From positions 1-33,419 of the forward strand of contig QNDS01000007.1 of the NCBI GenBank assembly GCA_003644925.1: DNA of 33,419 bases, in the 5' to 3' direction. Of the stretch, positions 1-8,167 are shown in pieces. The notes beneath the pieces were generated by a model that was not told where the DNA came from, did not search any database, and saw only the letters and a list, made by a program, of their open reading frames with translations. The position numbers and the translations under genes are program-made. Position 1 is the stretch's first letter, and each line of letters opens with the position of its first letter. Source of the DNA: Candidatus Fermentibacterota bacterium (GTDB lineage Bacteria > Fermentibacterota > Fermentibacteria > Fermentibacterales > JCC-6).

Positions 1-1
1 T

Positions 2-1120
2 ACGGCTGGTAATCATTTGGATGTCAGGGAAATAGACGGGGCAAGCAACAGAGGAATAGATCAGATAAGAGATCTCAGGGAAAAGGCGCGTTATGCTACC
101 GCTTCGGGAAAATACAAAATCTACATTATTGATGAAGTCCACATGCTTACGAATGAAGCATTCAATGCTCTCCTGAAAATCCTGGAGGAACCACCGGAAT
201 CGGTCGTTTTTATTTTCGCGACAACCCAGCCGAGAAAGGTCCCGGACACGATTCTCAGCAGATGTCAGCGGTTCGATTTCAGGCGTATTCCCGTATCCGA
301 TATGTCGGAGTATCTGAAAAATGAAGCTGCAACCGAGGGGATTACTCTGGACAATACTGCACTCAGCCTGGTCTGCAGGGCAAGCGGAGGAAGTATGCGG
401 GATGCCCTTTCACTCATGGATCAGCTTGTCAGCTTTACCGGTAATGATATCAAGGGTGAAGAAGTTTTGAAATTATTCGGTATGGTGAAAACAGAACTGC
501 TTGCGGATATCACATCGAGCATACTTGCGGGGAATACTGCAGCTGCAATTGATCATGTATCAGGTGCCCTTGCAGAGGGATACAGTGTGGATGAGCTTCT
601 GGATGCACTGATTATTTTTCTCCGGAATCTCCTGCTGATCACAACCGGTGCTCAGAACAGTCTTGGTGATGTTCCGGAATCTGAACGAAGATTTCTTGTG
701 AAACTGGCGAAGAACCTCCCCGATGTTGCTGTACTCAATATCCTGAGGATATTCAGCAATACTGCTGTTGAGGTTAAGAGAAGCAATCTGCCCCGAGTAA
801 CACTGGAAACGGCTGTAATGACAGCATCGAAGCTATCCCGGGTGTTTTCGATCAAAGACATGCCTCCGGTAGCAGAAAAGGTTGCTGAGACTTGTATGCA
901 GGCGGAGCAGGAAGCATCACTTGAGGAAGAGCCGGCAGAAACAGAGCCGGTCAACCCCTCCGTGGAAGAAGAGCAGGCTTCTGCGGAAGCTGCTGCAAAT
1001 AGTGAAACAATTGAAGAAACGACCGTTTCAGCAGAAGTAGATTCTGCCGATGATGAAAACGATGAAGAGAAGGAGAAGGAGACGTCCCGGGAAATTCTGG
1101 GACTCTTTGATGCCGTTTGA
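2..1120 (+). CDS. dnaX: DNA polymerase III subunit gamma/tau (5' end cut by window)
   Basis: ATPase subunit of the clamp loader that places the sliding clamp on primed DNA. The reading frame is open from base 2 and begins inside the AAA+ domain: the visible residues include EIDGASNRGIDQIR, the Walker B-like YIIDEVHML, LLKILEEPP and the sensor-1/arginine-finger region FATTQPRKVPDTILSRCQ. By comparison with the family, about 100 N-terminal residues (zinc module and P-loop) lie upstream. After the collar domain comes a Glu/Ala-rich low-complexity segment of about 60 residues, ending in REILGLFDAV, which resembles the short LFxG-type end of many DnaX proteins. There is no long tau-type domain V. 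It is followed by ybaB and recR, the classic dnaX-ybaB-recR order. The TTG at 17 is an internal Leu codon, not the start. Confidence 0.96.
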   Translation, partial: TAGNHLDVREIDGASNRGIDQIRDLREKARYATASGKYKIYIIDEVHMLTNEAFNALLKILEEPPESVVFIFATTQPRKVPDTILSRCQRFDFRRIPVSDMSEYLKNEAATEGITLDNTALSLVCRASGGSMRDALSLMDQLVSFTGNDIKGEEVLKLFGMVKTELLADITSSILAGNTAAAIDHVSGALAEGYSVDELLDALIIFLRNLLLITTGAQNSLGDVPESERRFLVKLAKNLPDVAVLNILRIFSNTAVEVKRSNLPRVTLETAVMTASKLSRVFSIKDMPPVAEKVAETCMQAEQEASLEEEPAETEPVNPSVEEEQASAEAAANSETIEETTVSAEVDSADDENDEEKEKETSREILGLFDAV

Positions 1121-1155
1121 TCAGCGATGCCTGATATGACACCAGGGGAGGATCA

Positions 1156-1470
1156 ATGAATCAGAAACAGTTACAGAAGATGATGGCACAGGCACAGAAA
1201 ATGCAGGCCGGGGTAATGAAGGCGCAGGAAGAACTTGCCGATTCGAGAATAGCAGGAGAAGCTGCCGGCGGGCTGGTCAGAGCTGTAGTTACAGGGCAGG
1301 GAGAGCTTGTTGAACTGTCGATAGCACCGGAAGCTGTCGATCCGGATGACATTGAGATGCTTGAAGATATGATCCTTGTAGCGGTGAAGAATGCGGTTGC
1401 TGCAAGTCGGGAACTCTCCGATGATAGAATGCAGTCACTGGGAATACCCGGTATGGGGGGTCTACTGTGA
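1156..1470 (+). CDS. ybaB: YbaB/EbfC family nucleoid-associated protein
   Basis: Small DNA-binding protein of 104 aa, the usual size for the family, thought to act as a dimer that coats or bends DNA near the recombination and replication machinery. The N-terminal Gln/Met-rich helix (MNQKQLQKMMAQAQKMQ) and the central VRAVVTGQGELVELSIAPEAVDPDD stretch are typical; the end is Met/Gly-rich (GIPGMGGLL). The ATG is preceded by a good Shine-Dalgarno sequence, GGGGAGG at 1145-1151. It lies between dnaX and recR as in most bacteria, and its stop overlaps the recR start as GTGA, so translation is probably coupled. Confidence 0.95.
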   Translation: MNQKQLQKMMAQAQKMQAGVMKAQEELADSRIAGEAAGGLVRAVVTGQGELVELSIAPEAVDPDDIEMLEDMILVAVKNAVAASRELSDDRMQSLGIPGMGGLL

Positions 1471-2054
1471 GCTCTGACCTTTTTGACAGGCTCACCGAGC
1501 AATTTCAGAGGCTTCCCGGCATTGGAAGAAAAACCGCAATGAGATTAGCATTCAGTATCGTTGATGATCGCGAACTTGCAAGGGATCTCTCCGAAGCTCT
1601 CGGTATGGTCTGGCAGAAAGTCGGTGAATGCTCTGCATGCAGGAATATCACAGAGCATGAAATTTGTGATATCTGTTCAAGCAGCTCCCGCCACGATTCA
1701 ATCTGTGTGGTTCATAATCCCGCTGATATGAGATCGATAGAGGATGCAGGGCTCTATAGGGGTAGATATTTTGTGCTTCATGGATTTCTTGCCCCGCTTG
1801 ACGGGATCGGTCCCGATGAATTGGGAATTGACAGATTGAGAAAAATGATCGACAGATTAGACGTTGATGAAGTTATACTTGCGCTTGATTCAACTGCAGA
1901 TGGAGAAGCCACGTCTACATATATCGCCAGAATACTGGAAATGCATCATGTAACAATTACGAAGCTTGCCAGAGGACTTCCTCCCGGAGCCTCCGTTGAG
2001 TTTGCCGATTCTCTCACGCTGAGCCAGGCCTTTGCGGGGCGACAGAAAGTCTGA
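1467..2054 (+). CDS. recR: Recombination mediator protein RecR
   Basis: Works with RecF/RecO to load RecA on SSB-coated single-stranded DNA during gap repair. The 195 residues hold the family domains in order: a helix-hairpin-helix (RLPGIGRKTAMRLAF, about residues 15-29), a four-cysteine zinc finger (C55, C58, C67, C70), a Toprim domain from about residue 78 (ICVVHNPADMRSIEDAG), and the C-terminal region with GLPPGASVEFAD. Length matches the family (about 200 aa). The start is GTG at 1467, overlapping the ybaB stop by four bases. Confidence 0.97.
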   Translation: MSSDLFDRLTEQFQRLPGIGRKTAMRLAFSIVDDRELARDLSEALGMVWQKVGECSACRNITEHEICDICSSSSRHDSICVVHNPADMRSIEDAGLYRGRYFVLHGFLAPLDGIGPDELGIDRLRKMIDRLDVDEVILALDSTADGEATSTYIARILEMHHVTITKLARGLPPGASVEFADSLTLSQAFAGRQKV

Positions 2055-2064
2055 TAGGGTGCAA

Positions 2065-2664
2065 TTGAACTGGCCGAACCGTTTAACCATACTCAGAATA
2101 CTGTTAAGCCCTCTTTTCATGATCCTTCTGATCGACAACAGGCAGGAATCGAGAATTGCTGCTCTTGTAGTATTTGCAATAGCCTCCCTGACCGATCTTT
2201 ACGATGGATACCTTGCAAGAAAATATGGATGGATCACCAACCTTGGCAAATTTCTTGACCCCCTGGCAGACAAATTGCTGGTGGCTCTGGCACTGATCGG
2301 CCTGAACCAGATAGACCTTGTCCCAGCATGGGCTTTGTATCTTATTATAGGAAGAGAGCTTCTGGTTACAGGTCTCAGGTCCATCGCCGCTTATGCAGGA
2401 GTGCTTATTCTCCCTTCCCGTATGGGGAAATACAAAACATCCTCACAGATGCTTTCAATGTTCGGCTTTCTGTTATTCTCCGTGCTGGGTAATACAGGAA
2501 GAGCTGCTTTTCTCCAGGGTAGCGGCACTGACCTATCGGTGGGAAGGAATCTTCTGCTGTTCTCAGCTGACATTCTTCTGCTTATATCTGTCCTCCTTAC
2601 CATCATCTCGGGAGTGGATTACTTCTGGCGCAACAGATCTGTACTGAAAAGGCTTGGTCTGTGA
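2065..2664 (+). CDS. pgsA: CDP-diacylglycerol-glycerol-3-phosphate 3-phosphatidyltransferase
   Basis: Integral membrane enzyme making phosphatidylglycerophosphate from CDP-diacylglycerol and glycerol-3-phosphate, the committed step to phosphatidylglycerol. The full CDP-alcohol phosphotransferase signature is present: DLYDG, AR, G, then D and D (residues 44-69 from the chosen start), plus several hydrophobic segments. The start at TTG 2065 gives MNWPNRLTILRI, matching the family N-terminus, with AGGG at 2056-2059 upstream. GTG 2059 or TTG 2032 are alternatives; the latter would overlap recR by 23 bases. The next gene, pgpA, performs the following step and overlaps as GTGA. Its substrate is made by cdsA at 12481-13302. 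Confidence 0.93.
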   Translation: MNWPNRLTILRILLSPLFMILLIDNRQESRIAALVVFAIASLTDLYDGYLARKYGWITNLGKFLDPLADKLLVALALIGLNQIDLVPAWALYLIIGRELLVTGLRSIAAYAGVLILPSRMGKYKTSSQMLSMFGFLLFSVLGNTGRAAFLQGSGTDLSVGRNLLLFSADILLLISVLLTIISGVDYFWRNRSVLKRLGL

Positions 2665-3128
2665 AGAGCTCTGAATTTTCCCCCGGCACGATCGTAGCTA
2701 CGGTTTTCGGCGCCGGTTATGTCCCGATTGCTCCGGGAACCGCCGGCAGCCTGGTATCTGCGGGGCTCTTTCTTGCGCTTCGGCAGACAGTATTCATTAA
2801 CAGTGTGCTCTGCGTTTGTTTTCTTCTTCTCGGCTACTGGGGCTGCTGCGCTGGAAGGAAGCGATGGGGTGAGGACCCGCAAAAGGTGGTGGTCGATGAA
2901 TTTGCAGGGTGCTGGATAGCCTGCATGGCTGTTCCGGCAGGCTGGGGAGTTATCGGTATTGCCGCGGCCTTCGTGCTCTTCAGGATTTTTGATATTTTCA
3001 AACCATGGCCAGTCTATGTTTTTGACAGGATGAAATCAGCCGCCGGGATACTCCTGGATGATGTCGCGGCCGGAATCATAGCGGCACTTATTATTCTGCT
3101 TGGAAGTGTGCTCCATGGAGCTCTATGA
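2661..3128 (+). CDS. pgpA: Phosphatidylglycerophosphatase A
   Basis: Removes the phosphate from phosphatidylglycerophosphate to give phosphatidylglycerol; a membrane protein. The 155 aa sequence shows the PgpA motifs: GAGYVPIAPGTAGS (residues 17-30), DPQKVVVDEFAGCW (72-85, acidic pair D79/E80), FRIFDIFKPWP and LLDDVAAG. Hydrophobic helices separate them. The start is GTG, overlapping the pgsA stop (GTGA). It directly follows pgsA, so the two steps of phosphatidylglycerol synthesis are encoded together. Confidence 0.95.
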   Translation: MKSSEFSPGTIVATVFGAGYVPIAPGTAGSLVSAGLFLALRQTVFINSVLCVCFLLLGYWGCCAGRKRWGEDPQKVVVDEFAGCWIACMAVPAGWGVIGIAAAFVLFRIFDIFKPWPVYVFDRMKSAAGILLDDVAAGIIAALIILLGSVLHGAL

Positions 3129-3609
3129 AATTGAGCTTGTAAAGCGTATAGGAAACATTATGCTCAAAGCAGGGATAACACTCTCAGCGGCGGAATCCTG
3201 TACTGGCGGAATGGTCGGAATGCTTCTGACTTCTGTACCCGGATCCTCAGGATGGTTTATGGGCTCCGTAACAGCATATTCAAATATTTTAAAGACGACC
3301 GTTCTTAATATTCCCTCCTCTCTGATTGAAGCGGAAGGCGCCGTAAGCAGAGAAACTGCTCTGGCCATGGCCGCAGGCGTAAGAGAGCTTACCGGGAGTG
3401 ATTTTTCGATTTCAGTCACCGGGGTCGCCGGTCCCGACGGCGGTTCGTTGGAGAAACCCGTGGGTACGGTATGGATGGCTGTCTGCAGCAGCCAGACAAT
3501 GTCCGCTGAAAAGAAAAGATTTGCAGGAGACAGGGATGTGGTCAGAAAGAAAGCGGCTGACTATCTTCTTGAGAAGTTATACTGCCTGCTTGCAAAAGAG
3601 GTGAAGTGA
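3115..3609 (+). CDS. pncC: Nicotinamide-nucleotide amidase (CinA C-terminal domain protein)
   Basis: Stand-alone CinA C-terminal domain, which deamidates NMN to nicotinate mononucleotide in NAD recycling. Family motifs seen are AESCTGG (residues 26-32, containing the proposed catalytic Ser), the SVTAYSNILK stretch and SVTGVAGPDGG, followed by KPVGTVWMAV. The N-terminal MoCF-like (COG1058) half of full CinA is absent. ATG 3115 was chosen because GGAAG lies at 3102-3106, eight bases before it; TTG 3100 and GTG 3106 are alternatives. The gene overlaps the end of pgpA and its stop overlaps thpR as GTGA. The pncC-thpR-recA order occurs in many bacteria. Confidence 0.93.
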   Translation: MELYEIELVKRIGNIMLKAGITLSAAESCTGGMVGMLLTSVPGSSGWFMGSVTAYSNILKTTVLNIPSSLIEAEGAVSRETALAMAAGVRELTGSDFSISVTGVAGPDGGSLEKPVGTVWMAVCSSQTMSAEKKRFAGDRDVVRKKAADYLLEKLYCLLAKEVK

Positions 3610-4130
3610 GGATATTTGCCGCCCTGGAGCTGCCGTTGCAGGTGAGAAGGGAGATTGCAGCCTGGCAAAAACCGCTGAAAGCACTTTACCCTTCCCTGAA
3701 ATGGATACAGGGAGACAGGCTGCATCTTACACTCCGGTTCTTTGGTGATATTTCCCAATCCGAAGTTGAGAGGATATGTGATATTCTATCATCCTGGCAT
3801 CCCGGATCCCTCGCATTCTCTCTTGACAGTATCGGCTTTTTCGGGAATAGACAATCACCATCGGTGTTCTGGCTTGGAGGGAGTTTCCCTGAGGATATAT
3901 CCAGAGTAGCCAGCTCCCTTGGGAGTATCCCCGATGAAAGGGGAAAGAAGGGCGTGCAGAGGTTCGTTCCGCATCTGACATTTGCGAGGAGGAGGAATTC
4001 GACTCCCCTGACGAAACTTGATCCGCCTGATGAGATAAGGGGAGTGTTTAAAGAAGCAGCTGTCATTAACAGCAGATTGACCTCCGGTGGTCCGGAGTAT
4101 ACGTTTATTGAAAGATACGATTTACACTAA
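3606..4130 (+). CDS. thpR: RNA 2',3'-cyclic phosphodiesterase (2'-5' RNA ligase family)
   Basis: 2H phosphoesterase that opens 2',3'-cyclic phosphates on RNA; the family was first described through 2'-5' tRNA half-molecule ligation. Both catalytic HxT motifs are present, HLTL (residues 40-43) and HLTF (123-126), in a protein of 174 aa, the normal length. The N-terminus MRIFAALELP and FFGDI are also typical. The start is GTG overlapping pncC by GTGA, and recA begins 17 bases after the stop. Confidence 0.94.
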   Translation: MRIFAALELPLQVRREIAAWQKPLKALYPSLKWIQGDRLHLTLRFFGDISQSEVERICDILSSWHPGSLAFSLDSIGFFGNRQSPSVFWLGGSFPEDISRVASSLGSIPDERGKKGVQRFVPHLTFARRRNSTPLTKLDPPDEIRGVFKEAAVINSRLTSGGPEYTFIERYDLH

Positions 4131-4147
4131 GCTGAAAGGTTGACTCA

Positions 4148-5197
4148 ATGGCTGATAAGAAGACCAGTTCCGGTGAAAAGGATAAGGCGCTCAAGGCTGC
4201 CTTCCATCAGATTCAGAAACAGTTCGGTCAGGGAGCCATCATGAGGCTTGGAGAAAACACTCACATGAAGGTGGAGATCATACCCACCGGTTCCATCGCG
4301 CTTGACGCGGCACTTGGCATAGGAGGCATTCCAAGGGGAAGAATTACCGAGATATACGGAGCCGAAGCATCAGGCAAGACAACACTCGCGCTGCATATTC
4401 TCGCCAGCGCCCAGAAACTGGGTGGAGAGGTTGCCTTCATTGATGCGGAACATGCGCTTGATCCGGTCTATTCGGAGAAACTTGGAGTAGATATCGATGC
4501 TCTTCTTGTATCCCAGCCATCCAACGGTGAACAGGCGCTTGAGATAACGGAAATGCTGGTCAGGAGCAATGCGATCGATGTTATCGTGATAGATTCGGTA
4601 GCAGCCCTGGTTCCAAGGGCTGAAATAGAGGGTGAAATGGGCGACAGCCATATGGGTCTTCAGGCACGCCTGATGTCTCAGGCCCTGCGGAAGCTCACAG
4701 GTATTGTTTCACAATCCAAGTGCGCCGTAGTATTCATCAACCAGATCCGTATGAAGATAGGGGTTATGTTCGGAAATCCTGAGACCACAACCGGGGGAAG
4801 AGCTCTGAAGTTCTACAGCAGCGTGCGCCTGGATGTACGGCGGATTGCTTCGATTAAAGAGGGTGATCAGGTAATCGGCAGCCGGACAAGGATCAAAGTG
4901 GTTAAGAACAAGCTTGCCCCTCCGTTCAGAAACATCGAGTGCGAGATCCTTCACGGCTTCGGGATTTCCCGGGAGGGTGAACTCATTGATTTAGGGCTGG
5001 ATAACGATCTGGTTACGCGCAGGGGTACATGGTACTCCATGGGAGATACTCAACTGGGTCAGGGCCGGGAAAAGAGCAGGCAGTTCCTTGTGGATAATCC
5101 TGAGATTGCTGAAGATCTTGAAACGGAGATCAGGAGGATCCTGGAAATACCCGGTTCGGACAGTGCTTCTGAGAAGAATCAGGAGGAGAAGGAATAG
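4148..5197 (+). CDS. recA: Recombinase RecA
   Basis: ATP-dependent strand-exchange protein for homologous recombination and SOS induction. The 349 aa are full length. The Walker A is GAEASGKTT (residues 71-79), a variant of the common GPESSGKTT; the Walker B is [12 protein letters not shown]. The MAW-like and L1 region [20 protein letters not shown] and the L2 region [21 protein letters not shown] are conserved. The C-terminal tail is short and acidic (EKNQEEKE). No SOS box or promoter is visible in the 17-base gap before it, so it is probably transcribed with the genes upstream. The last codons contain AGGAGG, which probably serves as the ribosome-binding site for recX. Confidence 0.99.
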   Translation: MADKKTSSGEKDKALKAAFHQIQKQFGQGAIMRLGENTHMKVEIIPTGSIALDAALGIGGIPRGRITEIYGAEASGKTTLALHILASAQKLGGEVAFIDAEHALDPVYSEKLGVDIDALLVSQPSNGEQALEITEMLVRSNAIDVIVIDSVAALVPRAEIEGEMGDSHMGLQARLMSQALRKLTGIVSQSKCAVVFINQIRMKIGVMFGNPETTTGGRALKFYSSVRLDVRRIASIKEGDQVIGSRTRIKVVKNKLAPPFRNIECEILHGFGISREGELIDLGLDNDLVTRRGTWYSMGDTQLGQGREKSRQFLVDNPEIAEDLETEIRRILEIPGSDSASEKNQEEKE

Positions 5198-5826
5198 CTG
5201 AGCTTTCCGTCGAGGAGATCGGCAATGTCAGAAAAGGATGGCAGCTTGTAATCACCGGTAAGGGTTGCTGGCTGCTTCGGGCGGAGAGTGTAAACGCCCT
5301 GGATCTGCATGCCGGTTCAATCGTTGAAGCCGGTGAGATCGAAGAGGCAGCCTATCGGGAACAGCTGCCTTTTGCCCGCAGTGATACAGAAAGGTATCTG
5401 TCTTTTTCTGAACGCACAACGCTTCAGCTCAGATCCTATCTTGCCTCCAGAAAATACCTTGAAAGGGTAGCTGATGATATGCTTAAGTGGGCTTGCACCT
5501 GCGGTCTGGTGGATGATAGACGTTACGCTTCTATTTACATCCGCAGTCACTCGGGAAATTCACCTATGGGGAATTTCAGGATAAGAATGGAGCTGAAGAA
5601 GAGGGGCATCTCCGAGAGCATCTCGGATGATGTACTTGCAGAACGTGATGAACACGATCTGTATCAAACACTCGTGAAAACTGTTAAGAAAAAGTACGGC
5701 TGCCTGGAAATACAGACGGGCTTGCGAAGGGCAAAGGGGTATCTGCAGAGGAGAGGCTTTCAATACGACCTTATCGGCAGAGTCTTAAATGAGGTTTTTC
5801 AGGATTCGGAGGAACATACGTATTGA
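5194..5826 (+). CDS. recX: Regulatory protein RecX, apparent ATA start
   Basis: Regulator of RecA filaments. The C-terminal part shows RecX three-helix modules: [31 protein letters not shown], then [12 protein letters not shown] and [11 protein letters not shown]. The frame is open from 5173, but the first in-frame ATG is at 5479, in the middle of the first module, and no GTG or TTG occurs upstream. The coding extension to 5194 reads [19 protein letters not shown] and resembles the N-terminal beta region of longer RecX proteins. AGGAGG at 5181-5186 sits seven bases before ATA 5194, which overlaps the recA stop, so ATA is the most likely start (210 aa). A -1 frameshift from recA or a base error in the assembly are alternatives. 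Product call is firm; the start is uncertain. Confidence 0.85.
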   Translation: MAELSVEEIGNVRKGWQLVITGKGCWLLRAESVNALDLHAGSIVEAGEIEEAAYREQLPFARSDTERYLSFSERTTLQLRSYLASRKYLERVADDMLKWACTCGLVDDRRYASIYIRSHSGNSPMGNFRIRMELKKRGISESISDDVLAERDEHDLYQTLVKTVKKKYGCLEIQTGLRRAKGYLQRRGFQYDLIGRVLNEVFQDSEEHTY

Positions 5827-6332
5827 AGAACAGATGGTATCACTTCTTCTGGACTGAACTTGGTCGAAGAATAACCGGTACGGAAACAGACCTTCCGGAT
5901 CATCTCCCCGGCTGCATGGCTGAAGTTCTGCATACCGGATCATTTGTTTCCGGAGAGTGCGATCTTCAATTGAATTCCAGACTCTCTTCGCGGATGTCCA
6001 GAAATATTTATGGTTATACGTGGAATATTCTGCGCGAACACGGTTTCAGCCGCTCACTCAGACTGAAGCCCTGGCCTGGAATTACCATGCTTATCCCTTT
6101 CTACAGAGACGGTATCGGAATCTCTCCCCAGTCATTTTCAAGAAGAATACCGCCTGACAAAAGAGCCTTTTCTCTCGTGGGAAGGTCGGCCGCTGCTCTT
6201 GGAGCAGGTTACAGTCTATGGATCGTTCCAGCTGACTGGAACGATGATATACTTACTATTTTCAGTGCCGGTGGTGTGAAAGCCTGTTCTATGGATAATC
6301 TGGCTGATGTCTGCAGGAAGGGATTCTCTTGA
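5823..6332 (+). CDS. Hypothetical protein between recX and yidD
   Basis: A 169 aa protein I do not recognise. No signal peptide or clear membrane helix is visible. It contains many aromatic residues early on (WYHFFWTELGRR), then a middle stretch with LKPWPGITMLIPFYRDG, and a more hydrophobic region with GRSAAALGAGYSLWIVPADW. The final part (LTIFSAGGVKACSMDNLADV) could form a small alpha/beta unit. The gene is supported by its start at TTG 5823, overlapping the recX stop as TTGA, with GGAGGA at 5808-5813 nine bases upstream, and by the same TTGA overlap with yidD. Function unknown. Confidence 0.8.
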   Translation: MKNRWYHFFWTELGRRITGTETDLPDHLPGCMAEVLHTGSFVSGECDLQLNSRLSSRMSRNIYGYTWNILREHGFSRSLRLKPWPGITMLIPFYRDGIGISPQSFSRRIPPDKRAFSLVGRSAAALGAGYSLWIVPADWNDDILTIFSAGGVKACSMDNLADVCRKGFS

Positions 6333-6685
6333 AAATTCTATCAATTATCCTGCTGACAGTTCTCCTGTCTGCAGCTGCGCAGGATGCAGCTATTCGGGAA
6401 AACAGTATTTCCGATATTCTGTTCATTCAGTACAGAGGATTATTCAGAGATCTTCTCGCCAGAAGGTGCGTATATTACCCGAGCTGTTCCCATTACGGCC
6501 AGGAGGCTGTTCAATCGCAGGGACCCTTGCTGGGTCTCATGATAACCCTTGAACGGTGGACCAGGTGTACTTCTGCAGCTTTCAGCCATGGGGACTACAG
6601 GATTACTGAAGGAAACAGACTCGCAGATCCATTGAACTCTGGAGAGGAATTGATATGCTGGGGACGATTCTTGCTGCCCTTCTGA
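6329..6685 (+). CDS. yidD: YidD-like membrane protein insertion efficiency factor with signal peptide
   Basis: YidD family proteins are small and are linked to membrane-protein insertion alongside YidC. The hallmark region is CVYYPSCSHYGQEAV (C47, C53) followed by LGLMITLERWTRC, matching the family CxxxPSCSxY...RxxRC pattern. Unlike most YidD proteins, it starts with a hydrophobic signal-like segment (MKILSIILLTVLLSAAAQ), and it is not next to rnpA or yidC here. Its 118 aa exceed the usual 70-90. The start is TTG 6329 with AGGAAGGG just upstream, overlapping the previous stop (TTGA). Its end overlaps the next gene by 31 bases. Confidence 0.85.
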   Translation: MKILSIILLTVLLSAAAQDAAIRENSISDILFIQYRGLFRDLLARRCVYYPSCSHYGQEAVQSQGPLLGLMITLERWTRCTSAAFSHGDYRITEGNRLADPLNSGEELICWGRFLLPF

Positions 6686-7497
6686 CCGTATTTCCCGGTC
6701 TTGATGTTGATGAGGGCTTTGCAGATTACCTTTACAGACTCGGGGAATACAGTATGGCTTCCGAGGAATACCTGAGGATAATCTACTCGTATGGTGAAGA
6801 TACTCTGGCGTGTCCCCTGGTATCTCTTCGCCTGGCGAGATGCTGGCAGGAGCTCGGACGTGGGGAAGATGCTTTCTCTCTCTATACATTTCTCCATAGA
6901 AATCTATCCGATGCCGATCTCAGAGCCGGAGCGATGATGGGTGCGGGGTCGGTACTTGAAGAATCCGGAAACCTCGGTTATGCAAGAGAGCTTTTTGCGG
7001 ACGCAGCAGCTACGTCAGAAGATGCAGAAACAGCGGCTAGAGCTGGTATCATGGCGAGTCTTATCAATGCCAGGATGGGTAACTGGGCTGCTTCAGCCGA
7101 GGAGCTGGGAATACTGTCATCAACAGGAGGGTCCTTCTCCGATCTTTCTGCAAGCCTTGCCCGTAAGGTAGCCGAAGGACAATTCCTTTCCAGGCGCAGC
7201 CCGTTATGGTGTGGAATTTCCAGCGCTGTGCTCCCCGGTTCAGGTCAGATGATCTCCGGTCACTATACCGATGGGATAATTGCGTTAGGTATAAATGGAG
7301 CATTGGCCTGGCTATTCGTTGAATCACTGAATGAGGGTAACACGACAACCTCGGTACTTCTCGGATGGCTTAGCTTATCTTTTTATGGGGGCAATATTTA
7401 CGGCGGTTCAAGGGCTGCGGTCACTTACAATTCCGCAAGAAGAAGAGAGCTCCTGGATGAGGTTACCGGTATTCTGGAGGATGAGCATCGGTTCTGA
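6655..7497 (+). CDS. Secreted/membrane TPR protein with C-terminal hydrophobic domain
   Basis: A 280 aa protein. The start (MLGTILAALLTVFPG) resembles a signal peptide. Residues of about 20-190 contain TPR-like helix pairs (YLYRLGEYSMASEEYLRII, LRLARCWQELGRGEDAFSLY, AARAGIMASLINARMGNWAASAEELGIL). The C-terminal third has hydrophobic stretches with LPGSGQMISGHYTDGI, a pattern common in DUF5683-like and similar membrane proteins of unknown function. GGAGAGG at 6641-6647, seven bases before ATG 6655, supports this start despite the 31-base overlap with yidD. It is the last gene of the first operon-like run. It may act as an envelope assembly partner of the YidD-like protein, by association only. 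Confidence 0.85.
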   Translation: MLGTILAALLTVFPGLDVDEGFADYLYRLGEYSMASEEYLRIIYSYGEDTLACPLVSLRLARCWQELGRGEDAFSLYTFLHRNLSDADLRAGAMMGAGSVLEESGNLGYARELFADAAATSEDAETAARAGIMASLINARMGNWAASAEELGILSSTGGSFSDLSASLARKVAEGQFLSRRSPLWCGISSAVLPGSGQMISGHYTDGIIALGINGALAWLFVESLNEGNTTTSVLLGWLSLSFYGGNIYGGSRAAVTYNSARRRELLDEVTGILEDEHRF

Positions 7498-7721
7498 CCT
7501 TGACTTTCTGTGTAAATTCTAACAGTTTAGCGGTTCCCTTCAGTATTCTCTCAGTCGATGATCCCTGATGCGTTGCGGAGATTATCGATTACGGAGAAAA
7601 CAGGGTTGGTGCAGCTTTCGATCCGAATGGAGCTGTCTTAGTAAATAGTTGTATTCCATATATATCCATCTCACGGATTGCTGGAATGATAAAGCATGAT
7701 TCTTAGTGGAGGTCCAGAAAA
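7498..7721. promoter_or_regulatory. Intergenic region and 5' leader before rplM
   Basis: The 224 bases between the TPR gene and rplM contain no gene I can support. This is the first real gap in the run and so the likely site of the rplM-rpsI promoter. A weak sigma70-like candidate is TTAGTA at 7638-7643, 17 bases, then TATATC at 7661-7666. TTGACT at 7500-7505 has no good -10 partner. The ribosome-binding site GTGGAGGT at 7706-7713 precedes GTG 7722. No clear terminator was found. Confidence 0.4.
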
Positions 7722-8150
7722 GTGAAGACATATACGGCCAAAACCGGAGAGATAGAGAGAAAATGGTGGCAGATCGATGCTGCCGGACATTCTCCCGGAA
7801 GATTGGCTTCCAAGATAGCCATGATCCTTCAGGGCAAAAACAAGCCGGTATACACACCTCATATCGATACCGGGGATTTTGTTGTGGTGATAAACGTTGA
7901 AAAATTGAATTTCACAGGCAGAAAGCTCGATCAGAAGGAGTATGGACGCCATACAGGGTATCCCGGTGGAAGAAAGACTACAAGCATGAAGGTAATGCTG
8001 GAAAAGCATCCCGACAGGATTCTGAGAAAGGCTGTTCGGGGCATGATGCCAAGGAATAGAATAGCTAGAAAACAGTTGAAAAAGTTAAAAATATTCGCTG
8101 GAAACGAACATACGCATGCGGCACAGAACCCACAGGTTCTGGAAGTCTAG
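7722..8150 (+). CDS. rplM: 50S ribosomal protein L13
   Basis: Large-subunit ribosomal protein of 142 aa. Typical features are the start MKTYTAKTGEIERKWWQIDA, GRLASKIAMILQGKNKP, YTPHIDTGDFVVVINVEK, the GYPGG motif, and AVRGMMPRNRIARKQLKKLKIF. The start is GTG with the Shine-Dalgarno sequence GTGGAGGT eight bases upstream. It is followed after 17 bases by rpsI, the conserved L13-S9 pair. Confidence 0.98.
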   Translation: MKTYTAKTGEIERKWWQIDAAGHSPGRLASKIAMILQGKNKPVYTPHIDTGDFVVVINVEKLNFTGRKLDQKEYGRHTGYPGGRKTTSMKVMLEKHPDRILRKAVRGMMPRNRIARKQLKKLKIFAGNEHTHAAQNPQVLEV

Positions 8151-8167
8151 CGATCAAGGGTGGTGAG

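Noticed and set aside
4131-4147. SOS (LexA) box before recA
   Set aside because: Only 17 bases separate thpR and recA, and no LexA-like palindrome is visible.
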